Counted from the stretch's first letter, positions 1 through 7,784 are shown. The stretch: 26,392 bases of DNA from Desulfuromonadaceae bacterium (GCA_028686145.1 JAQUCQ010000008.1:1-26392), one strand, 5' to 3'. The notes: generated from the letters alone by a model not told the origin. Made by a program: numbers and translations.

Positions 1-299
1 GCTTATGATACGTTTCAATTTAAGTCCATAAATTTGTCCCGTTCTCATTCATCTCAATATTCATCCATGAAAATATGTAATCAATCTCGCGACTGAAATC
101 AGAGAAAAATACATCCGTGTCAAGAGACATATAGCTGGTATGAATACTATTTTATTCCGTATTCGGCAATAAAATTCAAAACTGCCGGGACACAAGCGTT
201 CCATGTCTTATGGTCGAGTAAAAAGATGTCAGTAGACTACAGTTAATTTATGGCGCTTATGGTAACCAATTAATTATTCAATTTTATCGGGAGAACTTT
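1..299. other. Leading stretch with no supportable gene
   Basis: AT-rich sequence ahead of the HTH-receiver gene. On the minus strand short open stretches exist (about 36 codons ending near position 17 and about 47 codons in another frame over roughly 65-210), but neither has a convincing start with a ribosome binding site or a recognisable product. They may be the decayed end of a gene lying outside the window. A GGGAG ribosome binding site for the next gene lies at about 289-294. Confidence 0.4.
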
Positions 300-1013
300 T
301 TGACCATCGAAAAGGCTTTTGGCATCGTTATACGCAGATTACGGAAGGAACTTCTATTATCACAGGAGGATCTATCTGAAATCAGTTCCTTGGACAGGGT
401 GTTCATATCCCGGCTTGAACGAGGCATACAGCAGCCAAAACTTGTCACTATATTTCAGCTTGCTACCGCACTGAAGGTTCCGGTTTCAAGAGTTTTTTTA
501 GAAACTGAGTTGTTGCTCTGTTTCAATAAGTCCAGCATTTGCAAACCGGGGTTGAATTCTGATGATTTTTCCATCTTCTGGAACCATTTTGGGGAGAAGC
601 TTATGAGTAAGGCTGCGTGCCTGCAAGGTAGTGAGACTATATTGCTTGCAGAGGATGAAATACATACACGTGCATTCTTATTCGACACATTAACGGACCA
701 TGGGTACACTGTTATCGTGGCAGAAGATGGTCAAGCTGCCGTAGATATATATAAAGAAAATATGGCCAGCATTGACTTGGTGTTAATGGATGTAATGATG
801 CCTCGTAAAGATGGTGTTACCGCCTATAAAGAAATATCAGAGCTGAATTCAAGTTCGAAAATACTTTTGATGAGTGGTTATTCTTCGGTATCTTTAGGAG
901 GCATAGAGAACCTCAACTTCATCCAGAAGCCGATGTTACCCACCGCGTTGTTTACGCATATCAGAGAACTACTTGATTTTAAAGCGGACAGGCTAGCAGT
1001 ACTCACAGACTAG
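300..1013 (+). CDS. XRE-type HTH / response-regulator receiver fusion protein
   Basis: 237 residues. Residues about 8-68 are a Cro/C1 (XRE)-type helix-turn-helix: the SQEDLSE recognition region, then FISRLERG and a P-x-L-x-T segment. Residues about 112-228 are a CheY-like receiver with acidic residues in LLAEDE (118-120), the phospho-acceptor D164 in VLMDVMMPRKDG and the conserved K210 in IQKP. DNA-binding first and receiver second is the reverse of most response regulators. The start is TTG with a GGGAG box about 6 bases upstream. A second strong site (GGGGAG, 6-base spacing, ATG at 603) sits at the domain boundary and could yield a stand-alone receiver. No histidine kinase is adjacent; the nearest is at 3804-5171 on the other strand. 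Family assignment is firm, while the target genes and the signal are unknown. Confidence 0.85.
   Translation: MTIEKAFGIVIRRLRKELLLSQEDLSEISSLDRVFISRLERGIQQPKLVTIFQLATALKVPVSRVFLETELLLCFNKSSICKPGLNSDDFSIFWNHFGEKLMSKAACLQGSETILLAEDEIHTRAFLFDTLTDHGYTVIVAEDGQAAVDIYKENMASIDLVLMDVMMPRKDGVTAYKEISELNSSSKILLMSGYSSVSLGGIENLNFIQKPMLPTALFTHIRELLDFKADRLAVLTD
591..605 (+). promoter_or_regulatory. Internal ribosome binding site and ATG at the receiver boundary
   Basis: GGGGAG at 591-596, six bases, then an in-frame ATG at 603. Initiation here would make a 136-residue protein beginning MSKAACLQGSETILLAEDE, which is where a stand-alone receiver would normally begin. Use of this start is inferred, not shown. 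Confidence 0.4.
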
Positions 1014-1412
1014 CAAACATCTGCACTTCAGCAGCAAATTTCCATTGATTCCCACTGCTTTCCCTGGCTCAGCTGCCATTTCACTGTAGATGCGGGTTTT
1101 AGCCACGGTGATTTCGCTGCCTTTGCATGTACCGTGCTTCTATTCAAGCATGGCCATATACTATACTTTGCTAATTCTCTCCCAATTTTTTGAATATCGT
1201 CCACCACCCTCTTCGGCACAGCGCACAACCGAAAGTGACTGCCCATCCGTGTCTTTTAATCAACTGCATTTCGCAGTACCTTTACAATCAATTCCCATTG
1301 CTTTAGTAGTCTTTTTGATCATCTTGTTGATTGAATCAACTATTAATGATATCAGTCACAAATATTTTAAATGCTAGCCTTGATATACATAAGCTGAAAC
1401 AGGAGTAAGAGC
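1014..1412. other. 399-bp gap without a convincing gene
   Basis: Open frames exist on both strands (plus 1090-1377, minus 1028-1246), but neither has a good ribosome binding site or a recognisable protein. The minus frame carries a KSPWLKPASTVKWQLSQG stretch that reads somewhat like protein and might be a remnant of a decayed gene. The region also holds the GTTGATT/AATCAAC inverted repeat listed separately. I see no clear terminator for the upstream gene. Confidence 0.4.
1326..1340. promoter_or_regulatory. Candidate operator: GTTGATT-G-AATCAAC inverted repeat
   Basis: Perfect 7-base arms around a single G, 72 bp before the chemoreceptor start. Half-site-like copies AATCAAC (1258-1264) and AATCAAT (1286-1292) lie upstream. 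TTGATT within it could also act as a -35, with a poor TATCAG 17 bases on. The upstream HTH protein would be a natural binder, but this is inference. Confidence 0.3.
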
Positions 1413-3038
1413 ATGAAAATCGGAACACGACTGATATTTGGTTTTGGAACATGTCTTTTCTTTCTGCTGCTGTTAGGCGGGACGGGTCTTTATGAACTAA
1501 AGGATATGAGAGCCAAGAGTGATAAAACAATTGAGGTAGACGCCAAGATTGTAGAAACCGCCCAACGCATGAGAGCCAACATCAACATAATGCGTCGCTA
1601 CGAAAAAGATGCTTTCCTGAATATTGATGACCTTGCCAAAGTGGACGAATATAGCAGGAAATGGGGCGAAGCACGTGTCAATACCCAAAAACGTATGGAC
1701 ACATTGATAAAGCTGGAGAATGAGCCGAAAGATAAAATGTTGCTTGCAGACATAAATAAATCCTTGGATGGCTATGAGACAGGTTTCTTCAAGGTCATCG
1801 GAAAGATCAAGAGCGGGGAAATAAAGTCTCCTGCCGATGCCAACAAGGCTATAGGCGAGTTCAAGGATTCAATCCACCAATCAGAAAAGAATATCACCGA
1901 CTATGCAACAGCTAACGATGGAACGATGACCAACGTAAAGATGCAGTTGGACACGGACGAACGACATGCCATAGCCCTTACAATTTCAATTGTTGTCATG
2001 TCCTTCATTATTGTTCTGTTCATGGTGACGCTCTTAATTCGCTCTATTAAAAGGCCACTTGATCAGATAGATGTGCTGGTTAGAGATATTGCTGCCGGAG
2101 ACGGTGACCTTACCAAACGCCTAACCTACAACGGTAAAGATGAACTGGGGGATATTTGCGGCAGCTTTAATCTCTTTATTGAGAAACTTCGCTCAATTAT
2201 CAGTCAGATTTCCTCAACATCTAACCAGGTTGCATCTGCCTCAAGCCAGCTGAACTCCACTGCTGAACAAATTGCCACCGGTGCTGAAGAAGTTGCGGCA
2301 CAAGCCGGTACTGTTGCGACTGCTGGTGAAGAGATGTCTGCGACATCCGGTGATATTGCACAAAACTGCCAGATGGCTGCGGAAGGAGCACAACGTGCTT
2401 CACAATCAGCACAAAACGGGGCCGAAGTAGTAGAAAAGACCGTAACGGTGATGAACCAGATTGCCGATAAAGTGCAAGAATCGGCAAAAACTGTAGCAAG
2501 CCTGGGTGAACGGTCCGACCAGATTGGAGCAATCATCGGCACAATTGAAGATATCGCCGATCAGACCAACCTTCTGGCACTTAACGCGGCAATAGAAGCC
2601 GCGAGGGCGGGTGAACAAGGCAGAGGGTTTGCCGTTGTTGCTGATGAAGTTCGAGCCTTGGCAGAAAGAACGACACGGGCAACACGAGAGATAGGGGAAA
2701 TGATTAAAGCGATCCAGAACGAGACCAAAGGCGCTGTCACCGCTATGGAGCAAGGCGTTCATCAGGTTGAAGCCGGAACTATTGAGGCTGAAAAATCCGG
2801 CCGCGCTTTAGAAGACATACTCCAACAGATCAATGATGTTGCAATGCAAGTAAACCAGATAGCTACTGCGGCTGAAGAGCAGACTGCCACTACCAGCGAA
2901 ATATCAAGTAATATGCACCAGATCACCGAAGTGGTGCAGCAAACATCACAGGGTGCGCAAGAGTCTGCCGCCGCAGCAACACGGCTGCAAGGTAACGCAG
3001 AAGAACTTCAGAGACTTGTGCAGCAATTCAAATTATGA
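1413..3038 (+). CDS. Methyl-accepting chemotaxis protein, periplasmic helical sensor type
   Basis: 541 residues. A transmembrane helix at about 8-27 and another at about 186-209 bracket a mostly helical, charged periplasmic region of about 155 residues that resembles a four-helix-bundle (4HB_MCP-like) ligand domain. A HAMP linker (about 208-262) and a long cytoplasmic signalling coiled coil follow. The hairpin tip is unmistakable: EDIADQTNLLALNAAIEAAR near 379-398, then GRGFAVVADEVRALAERT. Methylation-type Glu/Gln pairs (EEQTATTSEIS, QQTSQGAQESAA) lie on the C-terminal helix. It ends in QRLVQQFKL, with no visible NWETF-like CheR-tethering pentapeptide. The ATG is preceded by an AGGAG box. It should cluster with CheA/CheW at the inner membrane. 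The ligand cannot be deduced, and no che genes are in the window. Confidence 0.93.
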   Translation: MKIGTRLIFGFGTCLFFLLLLGGTGLYELKDMRAKSDKTIEVDAKIVETAQRMRANINIMRRYEKDAFLNIDDLAKVDEYSRKWGEARVNTQKRMDTLIKLENEPKDKMLLADINKSLDGYETGFFKVIGKIKSGEIKSPADANKAIGEFKDSIHQSEKNITDYATANDGTMTNVKMQLDTDERHAIALTISIVVMSFIIVLFMVTLLIRSIKRPLDQIDVLVRDIAAGDGDLTKRLTYNGKDELGDICGSFNLFIEKLRSIISQISSTSNQVASASSQLNSTAEQIATGAEEVAAQAGTVATAGEEMSATSGDIAQNCQMAAEGAQRASQSAQNGAEVVEKTVTVMNQIADKVQESAKTVASLGERSDQIGAIIGTIEDIADQTNLLALNAAIEAARAGEQGRGFAVVADEVRALAERTTRATREIGEMIKAIQNETKGAVTAMEQGVHQVEAGTIEAEKSGRALEDILQQINDVAMQVNQIATAAEEQTATTSEISSNMHQITEVVQQTSQGAQESAAAATRLQGNAEELQRLVQQFKL

Positions 3039-3141
3039 TGAATAGATTTTGGAGAGGATAATTCAGATGCGGGAACCGACTCATTGAAGTTTTATCGGGG
3101 TCCAGGATATAGATTGCATCACTATGTGCGAGGCGTTGTTA

Positions 3142-3714
3142 ATGATCTGTCCATACTGTAGGGAAACCATCTTAGATGGAGCGATAAAATGCAAGCATTG
3201 CGGTTCGATGCTCAATCTTGATTCGCATAATGCTATCACCATTGATAACATCACCACAGAGGAAATCCGTGCCTTCGTAGGTACAAATTCTTATTATTAC
3301 ATTCAGAAATTCTCCAAATTCACACTCCGGGGGAGAGAAACATTCTGCATAACATGGAATTGGTCATGTTTCGGATTTACGTTCCTCTGGTTCCTCTATC
3401 GCAAAATGTATGCGCTGGCCGTTATCACTTTTATTATCTTCTGCATACCCGGCATAAATTTCTTTATGCACATCGGCGTTGGTGTAATAGGCAACTACCT
3501 TTATTACCGGCATGTAAAATCGAATATCTGTGAAATACGATCGAAACAATCACCACAGAATTACATTCAAGTACTTCAGGAGGTAGGCGGGGTAAATTCA
3601 TGGGTTATCATGTGTGGTGTCATCATCAGTATAATCGTGGCGATACTTTTCATGATGTTCTTCGCTACTATCACGACATTCATGGGACAACACATCACGA
3701 GAATGACGATATAA
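3142..3714 (+). CDS. Zinc-ribbon plus DUF2628-like membrane protein
   Basis: 190 residues from this start. The N-terminus is a zinc ribbon with two CPYC/CKHC knuckles (ICPYCRETILDGAIKCKHCG). The middle (about 40-125) has the FVGTNSYYYIQKFSKF...WNWSCFGFTFLWFLYRKMY pattern of the DUF2628 family, followed by membrane-spanning segments at about 95-120 and 148-180. Function is unknown. Related proteins are small inner-membrane proteins of bacteria, and the zinc ribbon is a common add-on. I chose ATG 3142 over the in-frame ATG at 3124 because GAGG lies 8 bases upstream of it and because zinc ribbons of this type usually start M-x-C-P. The gene follows the chemoreceptor by about 100 bp on the same strand and converges on the histidine kinase gene. 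Confidence 0.7.
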   Translation: MICPYCRETILDGAIKCKHCGSMLNLDSHNAITIDNITTEEIRAFVGTNSYYYIQKFSKFTLRGRETFCITWNWSCFGFTFLWFLYRKMYALAVITFIIFCIPGINFFMHIGVGVIGNYLYYRHVKSNICEIRSKQSPQNYIQVLQEVGGVNSWVIMCGVIISIIVAILFMMFFATITTFMGQHITRMTI

Positions 3715-3803
3715 TGTTAGTTAACAACATTCCGGAGATGAAATGGGGGGGCTTTACATGCGAGCACTCTTCCTGTTAAGCCAGATACCGGAAAAACAAC
3801 CGA

Positions 3804-5171
3804 TTATTTTGCCAGCGGCAATGTTATTTTGAAAACGGCACCTTGTTCGCTATTGTGAGCCTCGATCGAGCCAAAATGATTGAGGATGATGCGGTTTGCA
3901 ATCGCAAGCCCCAAACCGGTTCCGTGGTGCTTGGTTGTAAAAAATGGATTAAAGATCTGCTGGAACATATGTTCCGGAATCCCACCACCAGTGTCCTCAA
4001 CAGTAGCAATAACCATTTCCTTGCCTAGTGATGTCATTTCAAGAGTCAGAAGTAGCTCTCCCCCGTCAGGCATGGCATCACAGGCGTTTAATATCAGATT
4101 GAGAAACACTTGTTTCAGCTGGTGTGCGTCACCGGAAACCTTCCACGGATGGGCTTCACTGGAAAAAGTTATTTTGATATTATGGTCTTCAAAAGTAGCC
4201 GCACAACTTGCAAGGCACTCCTGGATAATTTCCTCCAGGTCGCAGACACAAAAACAGATCGTCGGCTTGCGAGAAAACGCCAGAATTTCAGCCAGCATTT
4301 TTTCCAGTCTGCTGACTTCTGAAACAATGGTGTCGGCATACTGATGTTCCCGCGTCTCATCGGGAAGTGACTTGAGCAACCGTCCGGCAAAACCACCGAT
4401 AGTAATGAGCGGGTTTTTCAATTCATGGGCCAGGTTTGCCGCCATCTCACCGATGGCCGCGAGACGCTCGCCATGCAACAGACGTTCGCGGGCATCTTTC
4501 AGGTTCAAGTGGGCATCTTTGATACGATTGTACAGCATCGAATTTTCGATGGCCATGCCAGCCTGATTGGCAAAAAGCTGAAGAAAGTGCAGATTTTCGC
4601 AAGTAATTTTACGGCCGGAATCGGGATTATCCACAACGACCATGCCGATGGTCGTTTCATGGGCGATGAGAGGGACGGCGGCAAACGACCCGGAGCATAA
4701 TGGTCTGATAAAATGACAGGTCGAGCATTTTTGACAAATAATGTCGTCGGAGTGGCAGAAGCTACGTTCTGAAACAATTTGCTGTATCAGCGGACAGGCA
4801 CTGTCGATTTCAATACGTGTCAAACGCACCTGCAGACAGAATTCAGCGGATCGTTGCCGTGAAATTAATTCATCGCTGATATCCCACCGACTTTCGAGAG
4901 CATCGTGACCACCGACAATCTGCAGGCCTTCTGATAGGTGGCGGGTTACAGCCAGCATTCCTTGCAGGACGTTTGATTTTTCGTTGCGTAAAAACAGAAT
5001 GGTGCGTTCAAAGAGATTGGATGATGGCGCCGTAATCGCGGTAAGGATAAGGTGCATCAACTTGTTGAGGCGTATGGTGGAAAGCATGGTGTTGCTGAAC
5101 TGATACAAGAGGGTCAGTTCTGAAAGGCGATTATCGGTCTCAGGATTTTGTAGAGAATCATGAATATTCAT
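3804..5171 (-). CDS. GAF-domain sensor histidine kinase with a Cys-rich sensor
   Basis: 455 residues, no transmembrane helix, so probably cytoplasmic. Residues about 20-212 form a GAF-like sensor (AAVPLIAHETTIGMVVVDNP, then LQLFANQAGMAIENS). A coiled linker leads to the HisKA domain with the phosphorylated H249 in LAHELKNPL. The HATPase domain has N362 (NLILNACDAM), D393 (EDTGGGIP), the FNPFFTTK F-box and GTGLGLAIA. The sensor holds an unusual cluster of cysteines: C126, C139, C146, C149, C152 and C159, including C-x2-C-x2-C. This could bind a metal or Fe-S cluster or act as a thiol switch. The gene lies 35 bp downstream of dksA on the same strand, so the two are likely cotranscribed. AGGG lies 6 bases before the ATG. 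No partner regulator is adjacent, and the signal is unknown. Confidence 0.88.
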   Translation of the reverse strand: MNIHDSLQNPETDNRLSELTLLYQFSNTMLSTIRLNKLMHLILTAITAPSSNLFERTILFLRNEKSNVLQGMLAVTRHLSEGLQIVGGHDALESRWDISDELISRQRSAEFCLQVRLTRIEIDSACPLIQQIVSERSFCHSDDIICQKCSTCHFIRPLCSGSFAAVPLIAHETTIGMVVVDNPDSGRKITCENLHFLQLFANQAGMAIENSMLYNRIKDAHLNLKDARERLLHGERLAAIGEMAANLAHELKNPLITIGGFAGRLLKSLPDETREHQYADTIVSEVSRLEKMLAEILAFSRKPTICFCVCDLEEIIQECLASCAATFEDHNIKITFSSEAHPWKVSGDAHQLKQVFLNLILNACDAMPDGGELLLTLEMTSLGKEMVIATVEDTGGGIPEHMFQQIFNPFFTTKHHGTGLGLAIANRIILNHFGSIEAHNSEQGAVFKITLPLAK

Positions 5172-5206
5172 GCCAAGCCCTGTGTACCGTCATACAGTTA
5201 GTAAAA

Positions 5207-5563
5207 TTAAATACGCAGTTCCTTTTCCTCAGCAGCCATCTTGCAGTCGATACATTGGGTGGTTACCGGCCTTACCCTGAGGCGGGCTTCACTGATTTCT
5301 TCTCCGCAATCGTCGCAAATACCGAATTGTTTAGACTCTATGCGATCGAGAGCATCCTTAATTTTATTGATCAGTTTCCGTTCCCGGTCCCTGATACGCA
5401 GCTCAAAGTTGCGATCGGATTCCTGCGTGGCGCGATCGGTCGGGTCGGGAAAATTCGACGCATCCGAAGTCATTTCCGTAACAGTCTTGCCAGCTTCACC
5501 CAGTAAAGCTTTTAACTCTTCATTCAATATATTTTTAAAATAATCGAGTTTTTCCTGTTCCAT
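5207..5563 (-). CDS. dksA: RNA polymerase-binding transcription factor DksA
   Basis: 118 residues, shorter than the 151-residue E. coli protein but with all the functional landmarks. A long coiled coil has the tip motif DPTDRATQE (D40, D43, A45), matching the D-x-x-D-x-A tip that reaches into the RNA polymerase secondary channel. A four-Cys zinc finger follows (C83, C86, C104, C107: CDDC and CIDC). The presence of both tip aspartates favours DksA over a TraR-like relative. In the family it works with ppGpp to reset transcription initiation at rRNA and amino-acid promoters. The start is ATG 5563, which has AGGAG six bases upstream. The TTG two codons earlier sits directly on that box and is unlikely. 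A promoter is listed at 5595-5623, and the kinase gene follows. Confidence 0.9.
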   Translation of the reverse strand: MEQEKLDYFKNILNEELKALLGEAGKTVTEMTSDASNFPDPTDRATQESDRNFELRIRDRERKLINKIKDALDRIESKQFGICDDCGEEISEARLRVRPVTTQCIDCKMAAEEKELRI

Positions 5564-5594
5564 AGCCAACTCCTGATTTCAAATGAACTATCGG

Positions 5595-5623
5595 ATTTTA
5601 GTGAGAATAGCTCAATAAGTCCA
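5595..5623 (-). promoter_or_regulatory. Sigma70-type promoter for dksA
   Basis: Reading on the minus strand: TGGACT (-35, at 5618-5623), 17-base spacer, TAAAAT (-10, at 5595-5600). The -10 matches consensus at five of six positions and the -35 at four of six. It sits about 32 bp upstream of the dksA ATG. Probably also serves the kinase gene downstream. Confidence 0.6.
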
Positions 5624-5687
5624 GAAAAAAATTTGAGGGCGAAGTGAACGCTTGACAGCTCGTTTTACAAAACTATTACAAACAGAC

Positions 5688-5703
5688 TGGCTGATGCTTT
5701 GCT
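5688..5703 (+). promoter_or_regulatory. Candidate sigma54 (RpoN) -24/-12 promoter
   Basis: TGGCTGATGCTTTGCT matches the TGGCACG-N4-TTGCW consensus with the invariant GG and GC exactly 10 bases apart. The GC lies 38 bases before the ATG of the nitronate monooxygenase-family gene. A TTGACA at 5652-5657 could instead be a -35, but its -10 (TATTAC, 16-base spacer) is poor. No enhancer-binding site was identified. Confidence 0.5.
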
Positions 5704-5740
5704 ATGATACAGCGGATAAAAACACTCCATGGGGGGGGCT

Positions 5741-6823
5741 ATGACGCAGCCACTAAAAATTGGGAAACACATTGTTCGTTATCCGCTTATCCAGGGTGGC
5801 ATGGGTGCCCGGATATCTGCCGGCCGGTTGGCCGGACATGTTGCGAAATGTGGCGGCGTCGGCCTGGTCGCTGCAGCCGGTATAGCCCTCAATAGCGGCC
5901 TTTATGATGGCAAAAATTTTTTCCAGGCAGAAACCGCGGCATTTAAAGCCGAATTGCGCAAGGCGTATGAAATTGCGCCAGACGGAGTGATCGGCGTAAA
6001 TGTCATGGTTGCACTCTCAGATTTCGTACCGCTCGTTAAAGCGGCCATCGAAGGCGGCGCCAAAGTAATTGTATGCGGTGCCGGCCTGCCGATGGGACTT
6101 CCGGAACTGACGGCCGATCATCCGGATGTCGCTCTGGTACCGATTGTCTCTTCGCTCCGGGCAGCACAACTTATCGTGCGAAAGTGGCAAAAAGCCTATC
6201 ACCGGCTACCGGATGCAGTAGTGGTAGAAAATCCGGATACGGCTGGCGGCCACCTGGGTGAAAAGATGGAAAACATCGGCACCGGCGAGTATGACCAATA
6301 TGCAACGATACGTGACATCAAAGCTTTTTTCCGTGACGAGTGCGGCACTGATGTACCGGTAATTGCCGCTGGCGGAATCTGGGATCGCGCAGACTTGGAA
6401 CATGCCTTGGCTGAGGGGGCTGACGGAGTTCAGATGGCCAGCCGCTTTGTCTGCACAGAAGAATGTGATGCCAGCGACGAGTTCAAGCAGCGCTACATTG
6501 AATGTACTGAAGAGGATATCGGCCTGATTATGAGCCCGGCAGGACTCCCCGGACGTGCCATATTGAACAACATTGACAACATTCGCCAGTATGATCTTGA
6601 CCACCATACGCCATGCCGCATGGGTTGCCTGAAGAAATGCTCCTATAAGGAATCTGGGGAACGCTTCTGCATCGTCACTGCCCTGGATCGCGCCCAACGT
6701 GGTGATGTTGAGACCGGCCTGATTTTTTGCGGGACCAATGCCTGGAAAGCAAATCGGATCACGACTGTGCAGGCAATTTTTGACGAGCTTTTCGGCGACA
6801 CATCGGAAACCGAGCAACACTAG
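5741..6823 (+). CDS. Nitronate monooxygenase / 2-nitropropane dioxygenase-family flavoprotein
   Basis: 360 residues forming a TIM-barrel FMN enzyme. Recognisable are the N-terminal YPLIQGGMGARIS, GVIGVNVMVAL, VVENPDTAGGHLG with H171 at the usual catalytic/flavin site, PVIAAGGIWDRADLEHALAEGADGVQMASRF for phosphate binding, and SPAGLPGRA. Family members oxidise nitronates or act as FabK-like enoyl-ACP reductases, and sequence alone does not decide the substrate. The C-terminal part has a cysteine array, C292-x3-C296-x3-C300-x9-C310, unusual for plain nitronate monooxygenases and possibly a metal or Fe-S site. ATG 5741 is preferred over ATG 5729 because the G-run just before 5741 can serve as its ribosome binding site, while 5729 has none. 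The gene appears to be monocistronic, with a possible RpoN promoter upstream. Confidence 0.82.
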   Translation: MTQPLKIGKHIVRYPLIQGGMGARISAGRLAGHVAKCGGVGLVAAAGIALNSGLYDGKNFFQAETAAFKAELRKAYEIAPDGVIGVNVMVALSDFVPLVKAAIEGGAKVIVCGAGLPMGLPELTADHPDVALVPIVSSLRAAQLIVRKWQKAYHRLPDAVVVENPDTAGGHLGEKMENIGTGEYDQYATIRDIKAFFRDECGTDVPVIAAGGIWDRADLEHALAEGADGVQMASRFVCTEECDASDEFKQRYIECTEEDIGLIMSPAGLPGRAILNNIDNIRQYDLDHHTPCRMGCLKKCSYKESGERFCIVTALDRAQRGDVETGLIFCGTNAWKANRITTVQAIFDELFGDTSETEQH

Positions 6824-6884
6824 ATAACAAATACCTCCACACCGACACAGAATACTGGGTCCGTTGTCTGGTGTTATTTTATGC

Positions 6885-6913
6885 TTGACTTGTTACTCCC
6901 ATGTATCTATATT
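6885..6913 (+). promoter_or_regulatory. Sigma70 promoter for rplU-rpmA
   Basis: TTGACT (6885-6890), 17-base spacer, TATATT (6908-6913), about 40 bp before the rplU ATG. Near-consensus, as expected for a ribosomal protein operon. Confidence 0.75.
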
Positions 6914-6952
6914 CCATAACTCTTTAAAAATCAGAAGCGGATGGAGATGCAT

Positions 6953-7261
6953 ATGTACGCAGTTATTAAAACAGGTGGTAAGCAATACAAGGTTGCCGAA
7001 GGCGAATTTCTCAAGGTTGAAAAACTTGAGGGTGAAATCGGCGACAGCATAGAATTTGCCGAAATTCTTATGGTTGGCGGAGAAAAAACGGTTGTAGGCG
7101 CACCACTCGTTGCCGGGGCTTCCGTAACAGCCAAGATTGCCGTACAAGGCAAAGGCAAAAAAGTTCTCGTGTTCAAATCCAAACGCCGCAAGGACTCACG
7201 CAAACTGCGCGGTCATCGTCAGCACCTGACCGTTCTCAAAATCGAAAAGATTACTGCTTAA
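6953..7261 (+). CDS. rplU: 50S ribosomal protein L21
   Basis: 102 residues, the usual length. It begins MYAVIKTGGKQYKV and carries the basic KVLVFKSKRRKDSRKLRGHRQ stretch that contacts 23S rRNA. Three in-frame ATGs occur at 6941, 6947 and 6953. I chose 6953 because GGAG lies six bases upstream and because L21 proteins start MYAV. First gene of a two-gene operon with rpmA, 38 bp upstream of it. Confidence 0.96.
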   Translation: MYAVIKTGGKQYKVAEGEFLKVEKLEGEIGDSIEFAEILMVGGEKTVVGAPLVAGASVTAKIAVQGKGKKVLVFKSKRRKDSRKLRGHRQHLTVLKIEKITA

Positions 7262-7299
7262 CCAAAACCGCATAAATATTTTTCCCAGGAGATACGGAA

Positions 7300-7554
7300 A
7301 TGGCACATAAGAAAGCTGGTGGTAGTTCAAGAAACGGTAGAGATTCAGGCGGACAGCGTCTGGGCTGCAAGAAATTCGGCGGCGAAAGCGTAAAGGCGGG
7401 TAATATCATTTATCGCCAGCGTGGTACACAGATTCACCCCGGCAACAACGTCGGTTGCGGCAAGGATTACACCCTGTTTGCCCTGATTGAAGGTGTGGTA
7501 GCGTTCGAGCGTCTGGGTAAAGACCGTAAAAAGGTTTCAGTATACCCTAACTAA
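7300..7554 (+). CDS. rpmA: 50S ribosomal protein L27
   Basis: 84 residues. It begins MAHKKAGGSSRNGRDSGGQRLG, the flexible N-terminal arm that reaches the peptidyl transferase centre; there is no cleavable N-terminal extension of the Firmicutes type. CAGGAG lies 9 bases upstream of the ATG. The gene follows rplU and ends 29 bp before a strong terminator, so the GTPase gene obgE, which often follows rpmA in bacteria, is not part of this operon. Confidence 0.97.
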   Translation: MAHKKAGGSSRNGRDSGGQRLGCKKFGGESVKAGNIIYRQRGTQIHPGNNVGCGKDYTLFALIEGVVAFERLGKDRKKVSVYPN

Positions 7555-7583
7555 TAGATAGTCTCTTTTTATTATTCATGCAA

Positions 7584-7616
7584 AAGCCTGGAAGATTTTT
7601 CTTCCAGGCTTTTTTT
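7584..7616 (+). terminator. Rho-independent terminator of rplU-rpmA
   Basis: 11-bp perfect stem (AAGCCTGGAAG at 7584-7594 with CTTCCAGGCTT at 7601-7611), 6-base loop, then a T-run. Confidence 0.92.
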
Positions 7617-7784
7617 GTTTCTGACTTCTTTTTTAAAAGCAGCGCAATTATTCTTTTATGCCGATTTTTTAATGACTTAATAAACATAATACCCCCTTTT
7701 ATATCTGTTAGTTGGTAAATAACATGGTTTTATTATGCAACAAACCGTTTGTATAAAACCCTTCCATAGTGTAGGATTCCCGCC

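Noticed and set aside
1038..1310. Similar ATTCCCAYTGCTTT stretches at about 1049 and 1291 as a repeat element
   Set aside because: Only about 13 of 16 bases agree, with no flanking similarity; chance is likely.
2204..2762. Overlapping minus-strand open frames in the first chemoreceptor gene
   Set aside because: Composition shadows of the repetitive chemoreceptor helix; no ribosome binding sites and no known domains.
3713..3731. AATGTT/AACATT inverted repeat after the DUF2628 gene as a terminator
   Set aside because: The stem is short and AT-only, and no T-run follows.
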